Source of the DNA: Limnohabitans sp.
GTDB lineage: Bacteria > Pseudomonadota > Gammaproteobacteria > Burkholderiales > Burkholderiaceae_C
Length of the DNA stretch: 10,666 bases
Assembly (NCBI GenBank): GCA_023260735.1
Contig: JALQUL010000167.1
Coordinates: 1-10,666, forward strand
Reading direction: 5' to 3'
The position numbers and the translations under genes are program-made. The notes below the pieces were generated by a model. That model saw only the letters and a program-made list of their open reading frames with translations, did not search any database and had not been told where the DNA came from. Positions 1 to 7,626 of the stretch are shown here, in pieces (the stretch's first letter is position 1; each line of letters starts with the position of its first letter).

Positions 1-99
1 GATTTGGCTGAGGATTGCACTCAAAAACCACTGCATCAAACAATCAGCCCAATACAACAGCTGCAGGTGAGTTATTCAGACCATCCTAAGATTGGTTGA
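1..99 (+). CDS. Possible 3' end of a plus-strand gene (partial, unknown)
   Basis: Frame 1 is open from the window edge for 32 codons and ends in TGA at 97-99. The peptide begins DLAEDCTQKPLHQ and ends QVSYSDHPKIG. The amino-acid mix looks protein-like and mostly hydrophilic, but I do not recognise a family and 32 codons can be open by chance. If real, the gene would converge on the minus-strand macro-domain gene, with about 100 bp between their stop codons. No strong terminator hairpin follows; there is only a 5-bp inverted repeat (AGCGT/ACGCT, 158-178). The start lies outside the window. Confidence 0.3.
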   Translation, partial: DLAEDCTQKPLHQTISPIQQLQVSYSDHPKIG

Positions 100-198
100 A
101 TAAAGTGCTTTGGCTTTCACAGACCCATTACAGCTGTAGTATGCAGTTAGCAAAACCAGCGTATTTATAACAAACGCTTCTAGCAAGTTAACAAAAAA

Positions 199-741
199 CT
201 AGATGAAAGCCTCTTGATTTAATTGATAGCCTGCTAGAGTCTGTAAAAAAACTCTTTGTATGCCTTGTGTTTGAACACAAACTCGCACATGTTTAAGCGA
301 GGTACCTTCATTTTTATAATAAGCAAAAAATTGGGCAAAAAGACTAGCACAATGGTTAGGCGGACAAGCTAAAGTTCCTGTTGCCATCGCCGGTATAGCC
401 AAAGATTCAATTTGTTGATGATTGACTATCATCATAATGGATTCTAAGGCGTTGGCTAGAATTAGCAAGGCATCGGGCTCGGTATGAAAAGGGGCAATAG
501 AGGCATGAATAATATAACTATTCACCAAATTAAAACCAGGGCTTAACACCGCATTACCGTAAGCCAAAGGAGTGTGTTGATCACAAAACTCTTTAAGTTG
601 AGGCCCAGCTGCCTCATGAATAGGACCCGCTACCCCTGAGCCAATACCTGTACCCGCCCGCATAAATGGGTTCACCGCATGCACAACGGCTTGCATATCG
701 GCTTGGTGGGCAATATCGGTAATTGAAACATCAATTCTCAT
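199..741 (-). CDS. Macro-domain (ADP-ribose-binding) protein
   Basis: A 180-residue single-domain protein with no signal peptide or membrane segment, so probably cytosolic. Three blocks match the macro fold. The first loop (residues 19-46) reads VVHAVNPF, then GSGVAGPIHEAAG. The middle block is GNAVLSPGF plus a VNSYIIHA strand (62-80). The second phosphate loop is SLAIPAMATGTLACP (113-127), equivalent to the usual FPAISTGxYGxP. The family binds ADP-ribose or removes it from proteins, nucleic acids or O-acetyl-ADP-ribose. Here the usual NAAN is HAVN: Asn24 is kept, but the Asp of GVDGxIH, important for MacroD/YmdB-type hydrolysis, is Ala38. The first loop is also about four residues longer than usual. 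The activity is therefore uncertain: binding or a different hydrolase class. The start ATG has no clear Shine-Dalgarno sequence. It stands 474 bp downstream of the caspase gene, so co-transcription is doubtful. Confidence 0.85.
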   Translation of the reverse strand: MRIDVSITDIAHQADMQAVVHAVNPFMRAGTGIGSGVAGPIHEAAGPQLKEFCDQHTPLAYGNAVLSPGFNLVNSYIIHASIAPFHTEPDALLILANALESIMMIVNHQQIESLAIPAMATGTLACPPNHCASLFAQFFAYYKNEGTSLKHVRVCVQTQGIQRVFLQTLAGYQLNQEAFI

Positions 742-1215
742 GAAGGCACTACAGGTTAACTAAAAATATGAGTGTTTGAAATGCAAAATTATTTACAAAT
801 GAAACTATATCTAAATTTTATACTCTTAAAGCAATAGATTTTAATTTTATGTAAAGAAATAATAACTAAACCCTCGATGATGGGTATTACATCTTGAAAA
901 CTCATTCAAACCATTAAAATAACAACCTCAAAAAATAACTTTTATTCTTTAGCTGTTATAGTTTTCAATAACATTAAAAAACTAACCCCAAAACTTACCA
1001 CTTTTTTTATCCTTTTTGAAGTACTCAATCCAATTATTTGACTTCAATAGTTAGACAATGCTTGAGTAAAAAAGCTACCGAACATACTGGTGCTTTGGTA
1101 TATGAAAAAACCGCTTACATTAACTAAAATTTTGCTGGAATTATCTTTTTGAAAATACAAAACCCAGCCATAGCCATTAAAAATGCAATTGAAATGAAAT
1201 GCAATAAAAGAGTGC
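742..1215. other. AT-rich intergenic region without a convincing gene
   Basis: This 474-bp stretch between the macro and caspase genes has stops in all frames. The longest ATG-started frames I found are about 16-17 codons, for example MKKPLTLTKILLELSF on the plus strand near 1102, and none has a ribosome binding site. A 7-bp inverted repeat, TTGAAGT (1016-1022) and ACTTCAA (1041-1047), has an 18-nt loop and no U-run. I see no RNA gene and no strong terminator behind the caspase gene. Confidence 0.6.
806..834 (-). promoter_or_regulatory. Candidate sigma-70 promoter for the macro-domain gene
   Basis: Read on the minus strand, TTGCTT (829-834) is separated by 17 bp from GATATA (806-811), about 65 bp upstream of the ATG. 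The match is only moderate, and AT-rich DNA gives such matches easily. Confidence 0.25.
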
Positions 1216-2967
1216 TTAATTTTTAGAAAATTTATTGGATTTTTCCCACCAATATTCTGACTGTTTTAAATCAATTGCAACGCCAATACCCCTTTGATAC
1301 ATTTCAACCAATTCAATCATGGCGTCTGAATTTCCCATTTCTGCTGATTTATTAATCCAAGAAAATGCCTCTTTGTCGTTTTTAAATGTCCCTAAACCCT
1401 TGCGATAATAAACGCCTAGTTGGTGCATCGCTTGCGGATTGTGGAGTACAGCAGCATTTTTAACTAATTCAAATGCTTTTTTCAGATCTTTTTGAACCAC
1501 AATTCCATTCGCATAAAAGTGTGCTAATTGAGTCATTCCTATGGGATTAATAAGATCGGCTGCCTCTTTAGATAAATCGTAGGCCTTTACTATATCGACA
1601 TCTACCACTCGACCATTTTTATAAAAATTGGCTAATTCGGTCAATGAGTTGGTATTGCCTAATTCTTTTGCCCTCGAATACCATTCAAAAGCCAGTTTTT
1701 CGTCTTTAGTCGTGCCAAGCCCATGCATATAAAAATAAGCCAAACTATGCATTAATAATGGATGATTGGACTTAGCTAGCACGCATTTTATATTTTTAAA
1801 ATAATTTTCAATTTTAGGATTGGTGGATTCGTTTAATTGATAGTTATTTACCAATAAAAAAGTGGCTTTTGCATTGCATAAATCCGATTGTTTTTCTAAC
1901 TCATCAATTTCTGAATCTTTTATATACAAAGATTCATTACGCCACAAAGTGTCGGTTGTCATTAGATTTTCAGGTTGTAAATCAATGACATCTTGAGGAG
2001 TAATTTCGAACGAATCATTGGGAAGAACTGCAAGGGCTAGTTCAATTGAATCGGAATGATTGCTTGGCAAATCGGGAACCAATACGGGTGTCAAACTATT
2101 GGTACTTGAAATATTCGGTTTTATTTCATTGCCACTATTGGGCTTTTGCATTGTGGTATTGGTCGAAGCGAGTATATGAGCCAATTGAAACTGAGTCGAT
2201 GGATGAGCAACTAAAAAGGTGTCCACTCTTAAATTACCAGAGCGGGTGGGACTTTGTTTGTTAAGTGTAGCCGTTTCAACCTCTTGTGCCACATTGTCTA
2301 AGGCAATTAAAATTGGTAGTTCTTTTTTACTAAAATTTTTAGCCAAACTTGCTGCATAAGTACTATTTTTTCCGCTGCCATCTTCTGCTACTTTACCCTC
2401 TTCTGTTGCATAGGCAATTAACATACCTTTGGTATCGGCCTGACTCATACGAGCTAAACCTTTACTAGCCGATTTATATTTTGCAGTGGGGCCATCTCGG
2501 CAAGCGTCTAAAATTAACAATTTAATTTTAGAGCCAAATAAAGCATCAACCATTTTGTCAGCTGCTACAGCATTGTTATCTAACTCGAGATCAAGGTCTA
2601 AATTAGCATTGCCTGACAACTTAGGCATGTCGGTCGGTAATACATAATTTTGCTTGGCCGAATTCATCATGCCGTGACCCGAATAATAGATCAATGCTAG
2701 ATCGGCATCTTTAGAGATACGTTTGAACTGCGCCAGCGAAGTATTAAGCTGTACTCTAGAGGCATTCTTAAGTACTATCACTTGATCAAAGTTTAAGTCT
2801 TTAAAAGTTTTAGCTAACAAGTCGGCGTCGTTGACTGGATTGTTTAATTTGGACTCGTTTAAATAATTAGAGTTACCAATTAATAATGCGACACGATTTT
2901 GCGCAAGTGCAATTGCCCCCATTGCAAACACAGCCAAGCATAAAAATAATTGAATAAACCAAATCAT
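1216..2967 (-). CDS. Exported caspase-like (peptidase C14) protein with Sel1 repeats
   Basis: 583 residues. Residues 1-22 form a signal peptide (hydrophobic core, then AIALA before Gln23), so the protein probably acts in the envelope or periplasm. A caspase p20-like domain follows (about 24-255). It starts RVALLIGNSNY, has the catalytic His in YYSGHGM (His98) and the catalytic Cys in LILDACRD (Cys156), and closes with the family-typical NVAQEVETATLNKQSP stretch (225-240). A low-complexity Ser/Asn/Leu-rich linker runs from about 265 to 400. The C terminus (402-583) is five Sel1-type helical repeats in exact 36-residue register, with motifs such as YFYMHGLGTTKD and ELVEMYQRGIGV. Proteins of this kind are thought to cleave after basic residues and use Sel1 repeats to bind partners. 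The true substrate is unknown. Both catalytic residues are intact. The gene appears monocistronic and lacks a clear Shine-Dalgarno sequence. Confidence 0.9.
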   Translation of the reverse strand: MIWFIQLFLCLAVFAMGAIALAQNRVALLIGNSNYLNESKLNNPVNDADLLAKTFKDLNFDQVIVLKNASRVQLNTSLAQFKRISKDADLALIYYSGHGMMNSAKQNYVLPTDMPKLSGNANLDLDLELDNNAVAADKMVDALFGSKIKLLILDACRDGPTAKYKSASKGLARMSQADTKGMLIAYATEEGKVAEDGSGKNSTYAASLAKNFSKKELPILIALDNVAQEVETATLNKQSPTRSGNLRVDTFLVAHPSTQFQLAHILASTNTTMQKPNSGNEIKPNISSTNSLTPVLVPDLPSNHSDSIELALAVLPNDSFEITPQDVIDLQPENLMTTDTLWRNESLYIKDSEIDELEKQSDLCNAKATFLLVNNYQLNESTNPKIENYFKNIKCVLAKSNHPLLMHSLAYFYMHGLGTTKDEKLAFEWYSRAKELGNTNSLTELANFYKNGRVVDVDIVKAYDLSKEAADLINPIGMTQLAHFYANGIVVQKDLKKAFELVKNAAVLHNPQAMHQLGVYYRKGLGTFKNDKEAFSWINKSAEMGNSDAMIELVEMYQRGIGVAIDLKQSEYWWEKSNKFSKN

Positions 2968-3070
2968 ATTACAACCAAATAAATATTAAATGTTCAAATA
3001 ATCATATCGAAAATTACAGTTAAAAATTAACATTTTAATTTTCATCAAAATGCTATTTTTATCTATTTAT

Positions 3071-4333
3071 TCATTTTAACCAATGCCATACCTGACTTAA
3101 AGCATAAAACAACAAACCAGCAAGAGCACCGACTAAAGTGCCGTTAATACGAATAAATTGCAAGTCTTGGCCCACGTTGCGCTCTAGCTCGTGCACCAAT
3201 TGTTCGTTATCCCATGCCTTAATCGTACTAGAAATATGTTGCTTTAAAGAAAGGCTCCATTTGGCAGAATTTTGCAACAATATTTTTTCTAGGTATTGGT
3301 TAATCGATTGACTCAGCCCTGGGTCTTTGGCCAACCGCAATGCCAGTGCCTCTAGACTGTGGTTAGCATAATGCACCATTGATGAAGTGGGAGAAGCTAA
3401 ATCTAGGCATATTTTGTTTTTTAGATCTTGCCAAATAGAAGCCAAAAACTCTAAAACCACTGGCGACTCCAGACACTGATTTTTTACTGCATTTAACTCA
3501 TTTTGTAGTGGTTCATTGGTTTTTAATTGCCCTAAATATTGATCTAACCAAACCGAAAAACTTTGTCGTTGGGCGTGCTGTGGGTTCTCTAAAACTTGTT
3601 GTAAATAATCCAGCATGCTTTGACTTATTTTTTGCGCAACCGAATGACTTATATTTTCTACTGAGTTAACGGTATCTAACATCCAATAGACTTTTGGATA
3701 ATCTTTTTTGAGTAAATCGTCTATCTTTTGAGCGATGAAGCCATGCACCTTGGGTTGGTCTAGTACAGTAGAAATTTTCTGTAAGCCCATACTTAAAATT
3801 TCTTGATGACGATTATTTTTTGTGACTAGGTCTAGTGCTTGCTCTAGGGTACTAGCTGCATTCCAGCGGTGAGCTAAATGGGTAAAGGAGTCTAGCAAAG
3901 CCTTATTGATACTTTTATCATCTAATTGCACCATGATATCAAGCAGGGTAGATTGAAATTGTTTTACCAATTGCTCGCGCTGATTATCTTGCAACAACCA
4001 TTGGCTTACCTGCTCTGAAACATTCATTTGTTGAAGCTTAAAGACCAATTGCTGGGGCTGCAAAAAATGATGATGTACAAAATTGGCCAGGCTATCGGCA
4101 ATACGATCTTTACGCCTAGGAATAATAGCCGTATGAGGCAATCTAATGCCCATTGGATGACGAAACAACACCACTACAGCAAACCAGTCGGCAATTGCAC
4201 CAACTGCTGCTGCTTCGGCGCCAGCCTTTAGCCAAGCCCAACCACCCTTTGCCCCCATGAACTCTGCCAAAACCAATAAGGCTAAGGCACTAACTAATAA
4301 AAGGGTAGCAACTTTGGTGGCAGAGAACTTCAT
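3071..4333 (-). CDS. DUF445 family membrane protein (YjiN-like)
   Basis: 420 residues, close to the usual length of the proteobacterial YjiN group. A membrane segment spans about residues 8-25. Next comes the family signature: GAIADWFAVVVLFRHPMG (45-62), then PHTAIIPRRKDRIAD (66-80). The middle 300 residues are soluble, helical and rich in Gln and Leu (for example NVSEQVSQWLLQDNQREQL), consistent with long coiled or bundled helices. A second membrane segment lies at the extreme C terminus (about 399-417, ending QVWHWLK). The biochemical role of the family is unknown. The topology suggests a large helical domain held to the inner membrane at both ends. The ATG at 4333 gives a complete N-terminal anchor; no Shine-Dalgarno sequence is evident. 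The gene lies 89 bp downstream of the small 78-residue gene on the same strand. Confidence 0.9.
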   Translation of the reverse strand: MKFSATKVATLLLVSALALLVLAEFMGAKGGWAWLKAGAEAAAVGAIADWFAVVVLFRHPMGIRLPHTAIIPRRKDRIADSLANFVHHHFLQPQQLVFKLQQMNVSEQVSQWLLQDNQREQLVKQFQSTLLDIMVQLDDKSINKALLDSFTHLAHRWNAASTLEQALDLVTKNNRHQEILSMGLQKISTVLDQPKVHGFIAQKIDDLLKKDYPKVYWMLDTVNSVENISHSVAQKISQSMLDYLQQVLENPQHAQRQSFSVWLDQYLGQLKTNEPLQNELNAVKNQCLESPVVLEFLASIWQDLKNKICLDLASPTSSMVHYANHSLEALALRLAKDPGLSQSINQYLEKILLQNSAKWSLSLKQHISSTIKAWDNEQLVHELERNVGQDLQFIRINGTLVGALAGLLFYALSQVWHWLK

Positions 4334-4361
4334 GGGTGAATGGGTTAGGGTATAACTGTAT

Positions 4362-4389
4362 TGAACCCAGTATAACGCTGAACCCAGTA
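4362..4389. repeat. 11-bp direct repeat upstream of the DUF445 gene
   Basis: TGAACCCAGTA occurs at 4362-4372 and again at 4379-4389, a 17-bp period. It sits 29-56 bp upstream of the DUF445 start codon, within its probable promoter region. On the minus strand, TTATAC-like hexamers follow each copy. It could be a tandem regulator site or a small local duplication. Confidence 0.5.
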
Positions 4390-4422
4390 AAGCTTATCGC
4401 GTAGTGTTGATATACTTAAGGT

Positions 4423-4659
4423 TTAAAGCTTGGTGTTTTTAACTTTATACTCTTTGCGACCTAGATCAAACAACTCTAGCAAAGCCATGGTTTTTTGCAA
4501 TCTTTCTTGTTCAAGGCTTAGTTTTTTGGTACTGTCGGCGATATGACTATCGTCTCTCTGAACCAACTTAGCATCTGACAAAGAATTGAGTTCTTGTAAA
4601 TGCAGACCAGCAGTTACATTAGGTAAATTGGCGTTATTTATATTTGGGATTAATTGCAT
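4423..4659 (-). CDS. Small 78-residue protein of unknown function
   Basis: I do not recognise a family. The protein begins MQLIPNINNANLPNV. Its first half is polar, without a signal peptide or membrane segment. The second half (about residues 45-75; KKLSLEQERLQKTMALLELF, then DLGRKEYKVKN) is likely a charged amphipathic helix with possible coiled-coil character. Support for a real gene is unusually good: an AAGAGGT ribosome binding site stands 7 nt before the ATG, and a sigma-70-like promoter with exact 17-bp spacing lies just upstream. It is one of the few genes here with a clear Shine-Dalgarno sequence, so it may be translated more strongly than its neighbours. It may be co-transcribed with the DUF445 gene 89 bp downstream. 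There are no cysteines. Confidence 0.65.
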   Translation of the reverse strand: MQLIPNINNANLPNVTAGLHLQELNSLSDAKLVQRDDSHIADSTKKLSLEQERLQKTMALLELFDLGRKEYKVKNTKL

Positions 4660-4684
4660 GATAAATACCTCTTGCGTTACTTAC

Positions 4685-4713
4685 ACCATACAAATAGTTA
4701 TAGATAAAGTCAA
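4685..4713 (-). promoter_or_regulatory. Sigma-70-like promoter for the small 78-residue gene
   Basis: On the minus strand, TTGACT (4708-4713) and TATGGT (4685-4690) are separated by exactly 17 bp. Transcription would start near 4678, giving a leader of about 20 nt that contains the AAGAGGT ribosome binding site. This is the best promoter match I see in the window. Confidence 0.6.
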
Positions 4714-4735
4714 TAATTTGAGGGGTAAATTGACT
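4708..4735. promoter_or_regulatory. Inverted repeat overlapping the -35 element
   Basis: AGTCAAT (4708-4714) and ATTGACT (4729-4735) form a perfect 7-bp dyad with a 14-nt centre. One arm covers the -35 hexamer of the small-gene promoter. It could be an operator. It could also be a weak stem ending the antiporter transcript, though no U-run follows closely enough to call a terminator. Confidence 0.35.
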
Positions 4736-4791
4736 GACTAAGACACAATTTGACGTAAGACCTAAGAGATATGAATCCGATACTATTATTT

Positions 4792-6600
4792 TTAAGAGGG
4801 GTTAGATGAAGGATTTGAAGCAGAATTAGTTACCAGCTTAGGTTTTTCACTGTCTAATTGACGCTCTAACTCTGCCCTGACCTTTCTGACTTCACTGGCA
4901 AAATTTTTGTCATCTACTTCGGCTCTGACTTTTTCAAATTTTTGCATTAAAGAAAAATTAATTGTTCTAAATTGGTCTAATAAAGCACTTGCCTCTTGTG
5001 CTGAAAAACCTAATTGTCCAACCACCGTTTTAGCCGTATTAAGTGAACCCTCAAATAATTCGCGCTCTATGTGGATAATCCCTTTTTCCCGTAATTTAAA
5101 ATAATGTGCCACATTACGAGCACGCACCACTAGAGTAACGTTAGGAAAATGTTTTTGGGCCAAGTCCACAATTTTTAAACTAGTTTCTGGATCATCTACT
5201 GCCACGACTAAAATTTTGGCTTGATGCACACCCGCAACCTCTAACAAATCGAGTCGGCTTGCATCTCCAAAATAAACTTTAAAACCAAACTGGCGCATAT
5301 TTTCGATGTGTGCAGAGTCATGATCTAAAACCGTTGTGCCAATTCCTTTTAAACGTAAAGTACGACCCACTATTTGACCAAACCTACCAAAACCAGCAAT
5401 CACGACTGGATTGTGATCCATTTGGGTGTCCATAATTGGATCTGATTTTTTCTGGCTATACCACTTAAACTGAAGATAGTCAGTTAACTTCATGAGCAGA
5501 GGAGAAACTGCAATAGACAGTCCAATAAGGAGGTTAAAACTAGCTCCTTGCTGGGCCGATAACAAGCCACCAGCTAAAGCCAAACCACTGACCACAAAAG
5601 CAAACTCACTGCCTTGACCTAATAGCGTGGCATAACTCAGCCTTTCACGTTTTGCAACACCTTGGCTGTAAGCTAGCAATCCCAATAAAATCATTTTAAA
5701 AAATAAAAACGCCAATAACAAAGCCAGAATTTGAACCGCATTATTGAATAACAAAGCAACATCTAAACTAGAGCCTATAGTCATAAAAAATAGACCTAAA
5801 AATAATCCTTTAAAAGGATCTAAATCGGCTTCTAATTCGTGTTTAAATTCTGAGCTTGCTAACATCATGCCAGCAATAAAAGCACCCAATCCGGATGAAA
5901 TTCCCACATAGGTCATGCCCTCCATAACGGCAATTACCACTAGCAATGCGGCAGCTACAAATAACTCTCGTGAACCTTGTTGGGCTACCCAGCGCAATAA
6001 TTTACCCAAGACAAATTTACCAATTAACAACAACACCAATACAGCCGCTAATGCTTTTAATCCATTAAATGGCGTGGCATTAGGACTAGGCGCTAACACC
6101 CCCACCGCAATTAATAATGGAATAGCCACCATGTCTTGAAATAATAAAACACCAAACACCGATTGACCTACAGGGGCGCTTAACAGGTTACGGTCGTTCA
6201 TTAATTGCACCGCCACAGCGGTAGATGACAAAGCCAAAGTAATGCCCACAATAATGGAAGCCGTAGCACCCAAGCCTAAGCCATAGCTTGCAATCGCCAT
6301 ACCAGCGCCGCATACCAAGACTTGCAAGGCACCAAAGGTAAATACACTGTGACGCATGGCCCATAGACGTTTCGCATCAAGTTCAAGGCCAATGGTAAAT
6401 AACATTAAGACCACGCCTAGCTCGGCCAATAAACCTACGCTACTGTTATTACCTGCAAAATTCAACCCATAAGGCCCCAAGGCCAAACCTGCCAGTAAAT
6501 AACCCAGCACCAGCCCAAGCCCCAAACGTTTGGCCAAAGGGACTACCAAGACCATGGCTGCTAAATAAATAAGAACAAAGGTTAAAACATTAAGATGCAT
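4792..6600 (-). CDS. kefC: KefC/KefB-type K+/H+ antiporter (CPA2) with RCK domain
   Basis: 602 residues, the length of E. coli KefB/KefC. Residues 1-375 are the multi-span Na+/H+ exchanger domain, with the ion-site motif LLFQDMVAIP (Asp156) and the charged regulatory loop HELEADLDPFKG (254-265). A cytoplasmic RCK/TrkA-N nucleotide-binding domain follows (about 398-520): GFGRFGQ at 403-409, the strand-end acid in VLDHD, then YFGDASRLDLL and RARNVAHY. The last 60 residues are charged and helical and end in a Ser/Asn/Pro tail. Family members export K+ in exchange for H+ when glutathione adducts of toxic electrophiles bind, acidifying the cytoplasm as protection. The RCK sequence looks closer to KefC than KefB, but the symbol is tentative. 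No KefF/KefG partner lies in the window. The ATG starts 39 bp after the DUF1444-like stop, suggesting an operon. No Shine-Dalgarno sequence is seen. Confidence 0.9.
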   Translation of the reverse strand: MHLNVLTFVLIYLAAMVLVVPLAKRLGLGLVLGYLLAGLALGPYGLNFAGNNSSVGLLAELGVVLMLFTIGLELDAKRLWAMRHSVFTFGALQVLVCGAGMAIASYGLGLGATASIIVGITLALSSTAVAVQLMNDRNLLSAPVGQSVFGVLLFQDMVAIPLLIAVGVLAPSPNATPFNGLKALAAVLVLLLIGKFVLGKLLRWVAQQGSRELFVAAALLVVIAVMEGMTYVGISSGLGAFIAGMMLASSEFKHELEADLDPFKGLFLGLFFMTIGSSLDVALLFNNAVQILALLLAFLFFKMILLGLLAYSQGVAKRERLSYATLLGQGSEFAFVVSGLALAGGLLSAQQGASFNLLIGLSIAVSPLLMKLTDYLQFKWYSQKKSDPIMDTQMDHNPVVIAGFGRFGQIVGRTLRLKGIGTTVLDHDSAHIENMRQFGFKVYFGDASRLDLLEVAGVHQAKILVVAVDDPETSLKIVDLAQKHFPNVTLVVRARNVAHYFKLREKGIIHIERELFEGSLNTAKTVVGQLGFSAQEASALLDQFRTINFSLMQKFEKVRAEVDDKNFASEVRKVRAELERQLDSEKPKLVTNSASNPSSNPS

Positions 6601-6639
6601 GATTTGAGGGGGAAAGCAAAAAAGAAAAATTAAAGTATC

Positions 6640-7227
6640 TTACTGAGAAAGCAATTCACTCCACTCTTGTTGACTAAACAAATACAGCTTTTGCGACAGG
6701 GCGTGGGTGTCATTGATAAAGTCCGATTGTTGAAGCATTTCTAACAAAGCGGTCTTGCCTAGTTCTGAGTTGCTTGGGGCGTAAAAAACATGATTACGAT
6801 GCGGAAAAATAGCCAATATATCGGATTCAAAACTGTCTGCAATTTGCTGCCATAGGCTAGGAAATAACATAGTGCAAGCTTCCATATCATGGCCTACTTC
6901 CAGCTCATAAATAATGCCGTCAGTATGCACTTTTATATCGCGTAATAATTCAACCGCATTGGATAAGGCCAAGTCAGGTAGCTCTGCTGGATCAATATTG
7001 TATTGCTGACATAATCCTGCCGATACAGTGACATCACTATCACCCATATCAAGAGCAAAGGTAAGAATAAGATCACCCACCAATGACTGGCACAAAGGCA
7101 TGCTGTCTTGTGTTAATTCTTGCATAGATTGCAAATAATCTAGTATTTGAATATTTTTAATTCTGGGCAATGCAAGAGGGCTAGTGCCAATTGATTGCAC
7201 TGCTACATCTTGGTTGGATGATGACAT
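6640..7227 (-). CDS. Probable DUF1444 (YtpQ-like) protein
   Basis: 195 residues, soluble, with no signal peptide or membrane segment. Residues 46-170 resemble the C-terminal part of DUF1444/YtpQ proteins: a LILTFALDMGDS strand and loop (53-64), helix DLALSNAVELLRDI (85-98), the block IYELEVGHDMEACTMLF (106-122), then DILAIFPHRNHVFYAPSN (136-153). It is shorter than Bacillus YtpQ, lacking much of the usual N-terminal part; the first 30 residues look disordered. The molecular function of the family is unknown. A partial ribosome binding site, AAAGG, lies 7 nt before the ATG. It is the first gene of a probable two-gene operon with the KefC-type antiporter 39 bp downstream, so a role linked to the antiporter is possible but unproven. 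Family assignment rests on remembered motifs. Confidence 0.65.
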   Translation of the reverse strand: MSSSNQDVAVQSIGTSPLALPRIKNIQILDYLQSMQELTQDSMPLCQSLVGDLILTFALDMGDSDVTVSAGLCQQYNIDPAELPDLALSNAVELLRDIKVHTDGIIYELEVGHDMEACTMLFPSLWQQIADSFESDILAIFPHRNHVFYAPSNSELGKTALLEMLQQSDFINDTHALSQKLYLFSQQEWSELLSQ

Positions 7228-7626
7228 GGGGTGGCCTTTAAAAAGGAAAGTCTAGATTGACAATTGCGCAGTATTACACATTATCGTCTATCCAGTACTT
7301 TCAAGCACAACAAAGGAGGTTTTAATTCTCAAAACAAAAAACATCTTGATCGGTATAAGCCACAAACGACGCACTCACACCCGCTTGCACTACCACTCTG
7401 AGCCATGTGGTAACTTAACTGGAGAATAGGCCTATTTAGGCTAGAGATGTAGCATGAGCAACTAAAGTGAAAAATGACATTACGAATGCCCGCTGACCAC
7501 ATTACTGATTACCGTAACTTTTAGTGAAAAGGCCGATTTATAATTGGGCAAAAATTAAAGCTGATAAAAAGTTTTTTGAATAGTGTCAAATCGATAGCTT
7601 GCTTTTTTATCGGCTAGCACGTAAAA
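7228..7626. other. Gene-poor region with possible gene or IS remnants
   Basis: About 400 bp without an intact gene. It contains a perfect 12-bp palindrome, AATAGGCCTATT (7425-7436). An inverted repeat TACCAC/GTGGTA (7391-7396, 7407-7412) has a 10-nt loop. A short minus-strand open frame ends in TAA at 7322-7324. The AAAGGAGGT at 7312-7320 looks like a perfect Shine-Dalgarno sequence but has no start codon behind it. The G+C content rises visibly around 7360-7410 compared with the flanking genes. This is best read as a scar of past insertion and deletion. Confidence 0.45.

Noticed and set aside
158..178. AGCGT/ACGCT inverted repeat near the macro gene stop as a terminator
   Set aside because: Only 5 bp of stem, a 10-nt loop and no T-run.
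1102..1152. 16-codon plus-strand frame MKKPLTLTKILLELSF, resembling a tiny hydrophobic peptide
   Set aside because: No ribosome binding site or promoter, and this length is expected by chance.
1181..1207. Low-complexity stretch resembling the pentanucleotide array at the window end
   Set aside because: Only about 12 bases are shared and both are simple AT-rich sequence; not evidence of a dispersed repeat.
5915..6139. 74-codon plus-strand open frame
   Set aside because: Antisense to the membrane domain of the antiporter, Asn/Thr/Ala-rich, no start signals; a shadow.
7312..7320. Perfect AAAGGAGGT Shine-Dalgarno-like sequence on the plus strand
   Set aside because: No ATG, GTG or TTG at suitable spacing. 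The frame that follows is about 30 codons with an unrecognised product.
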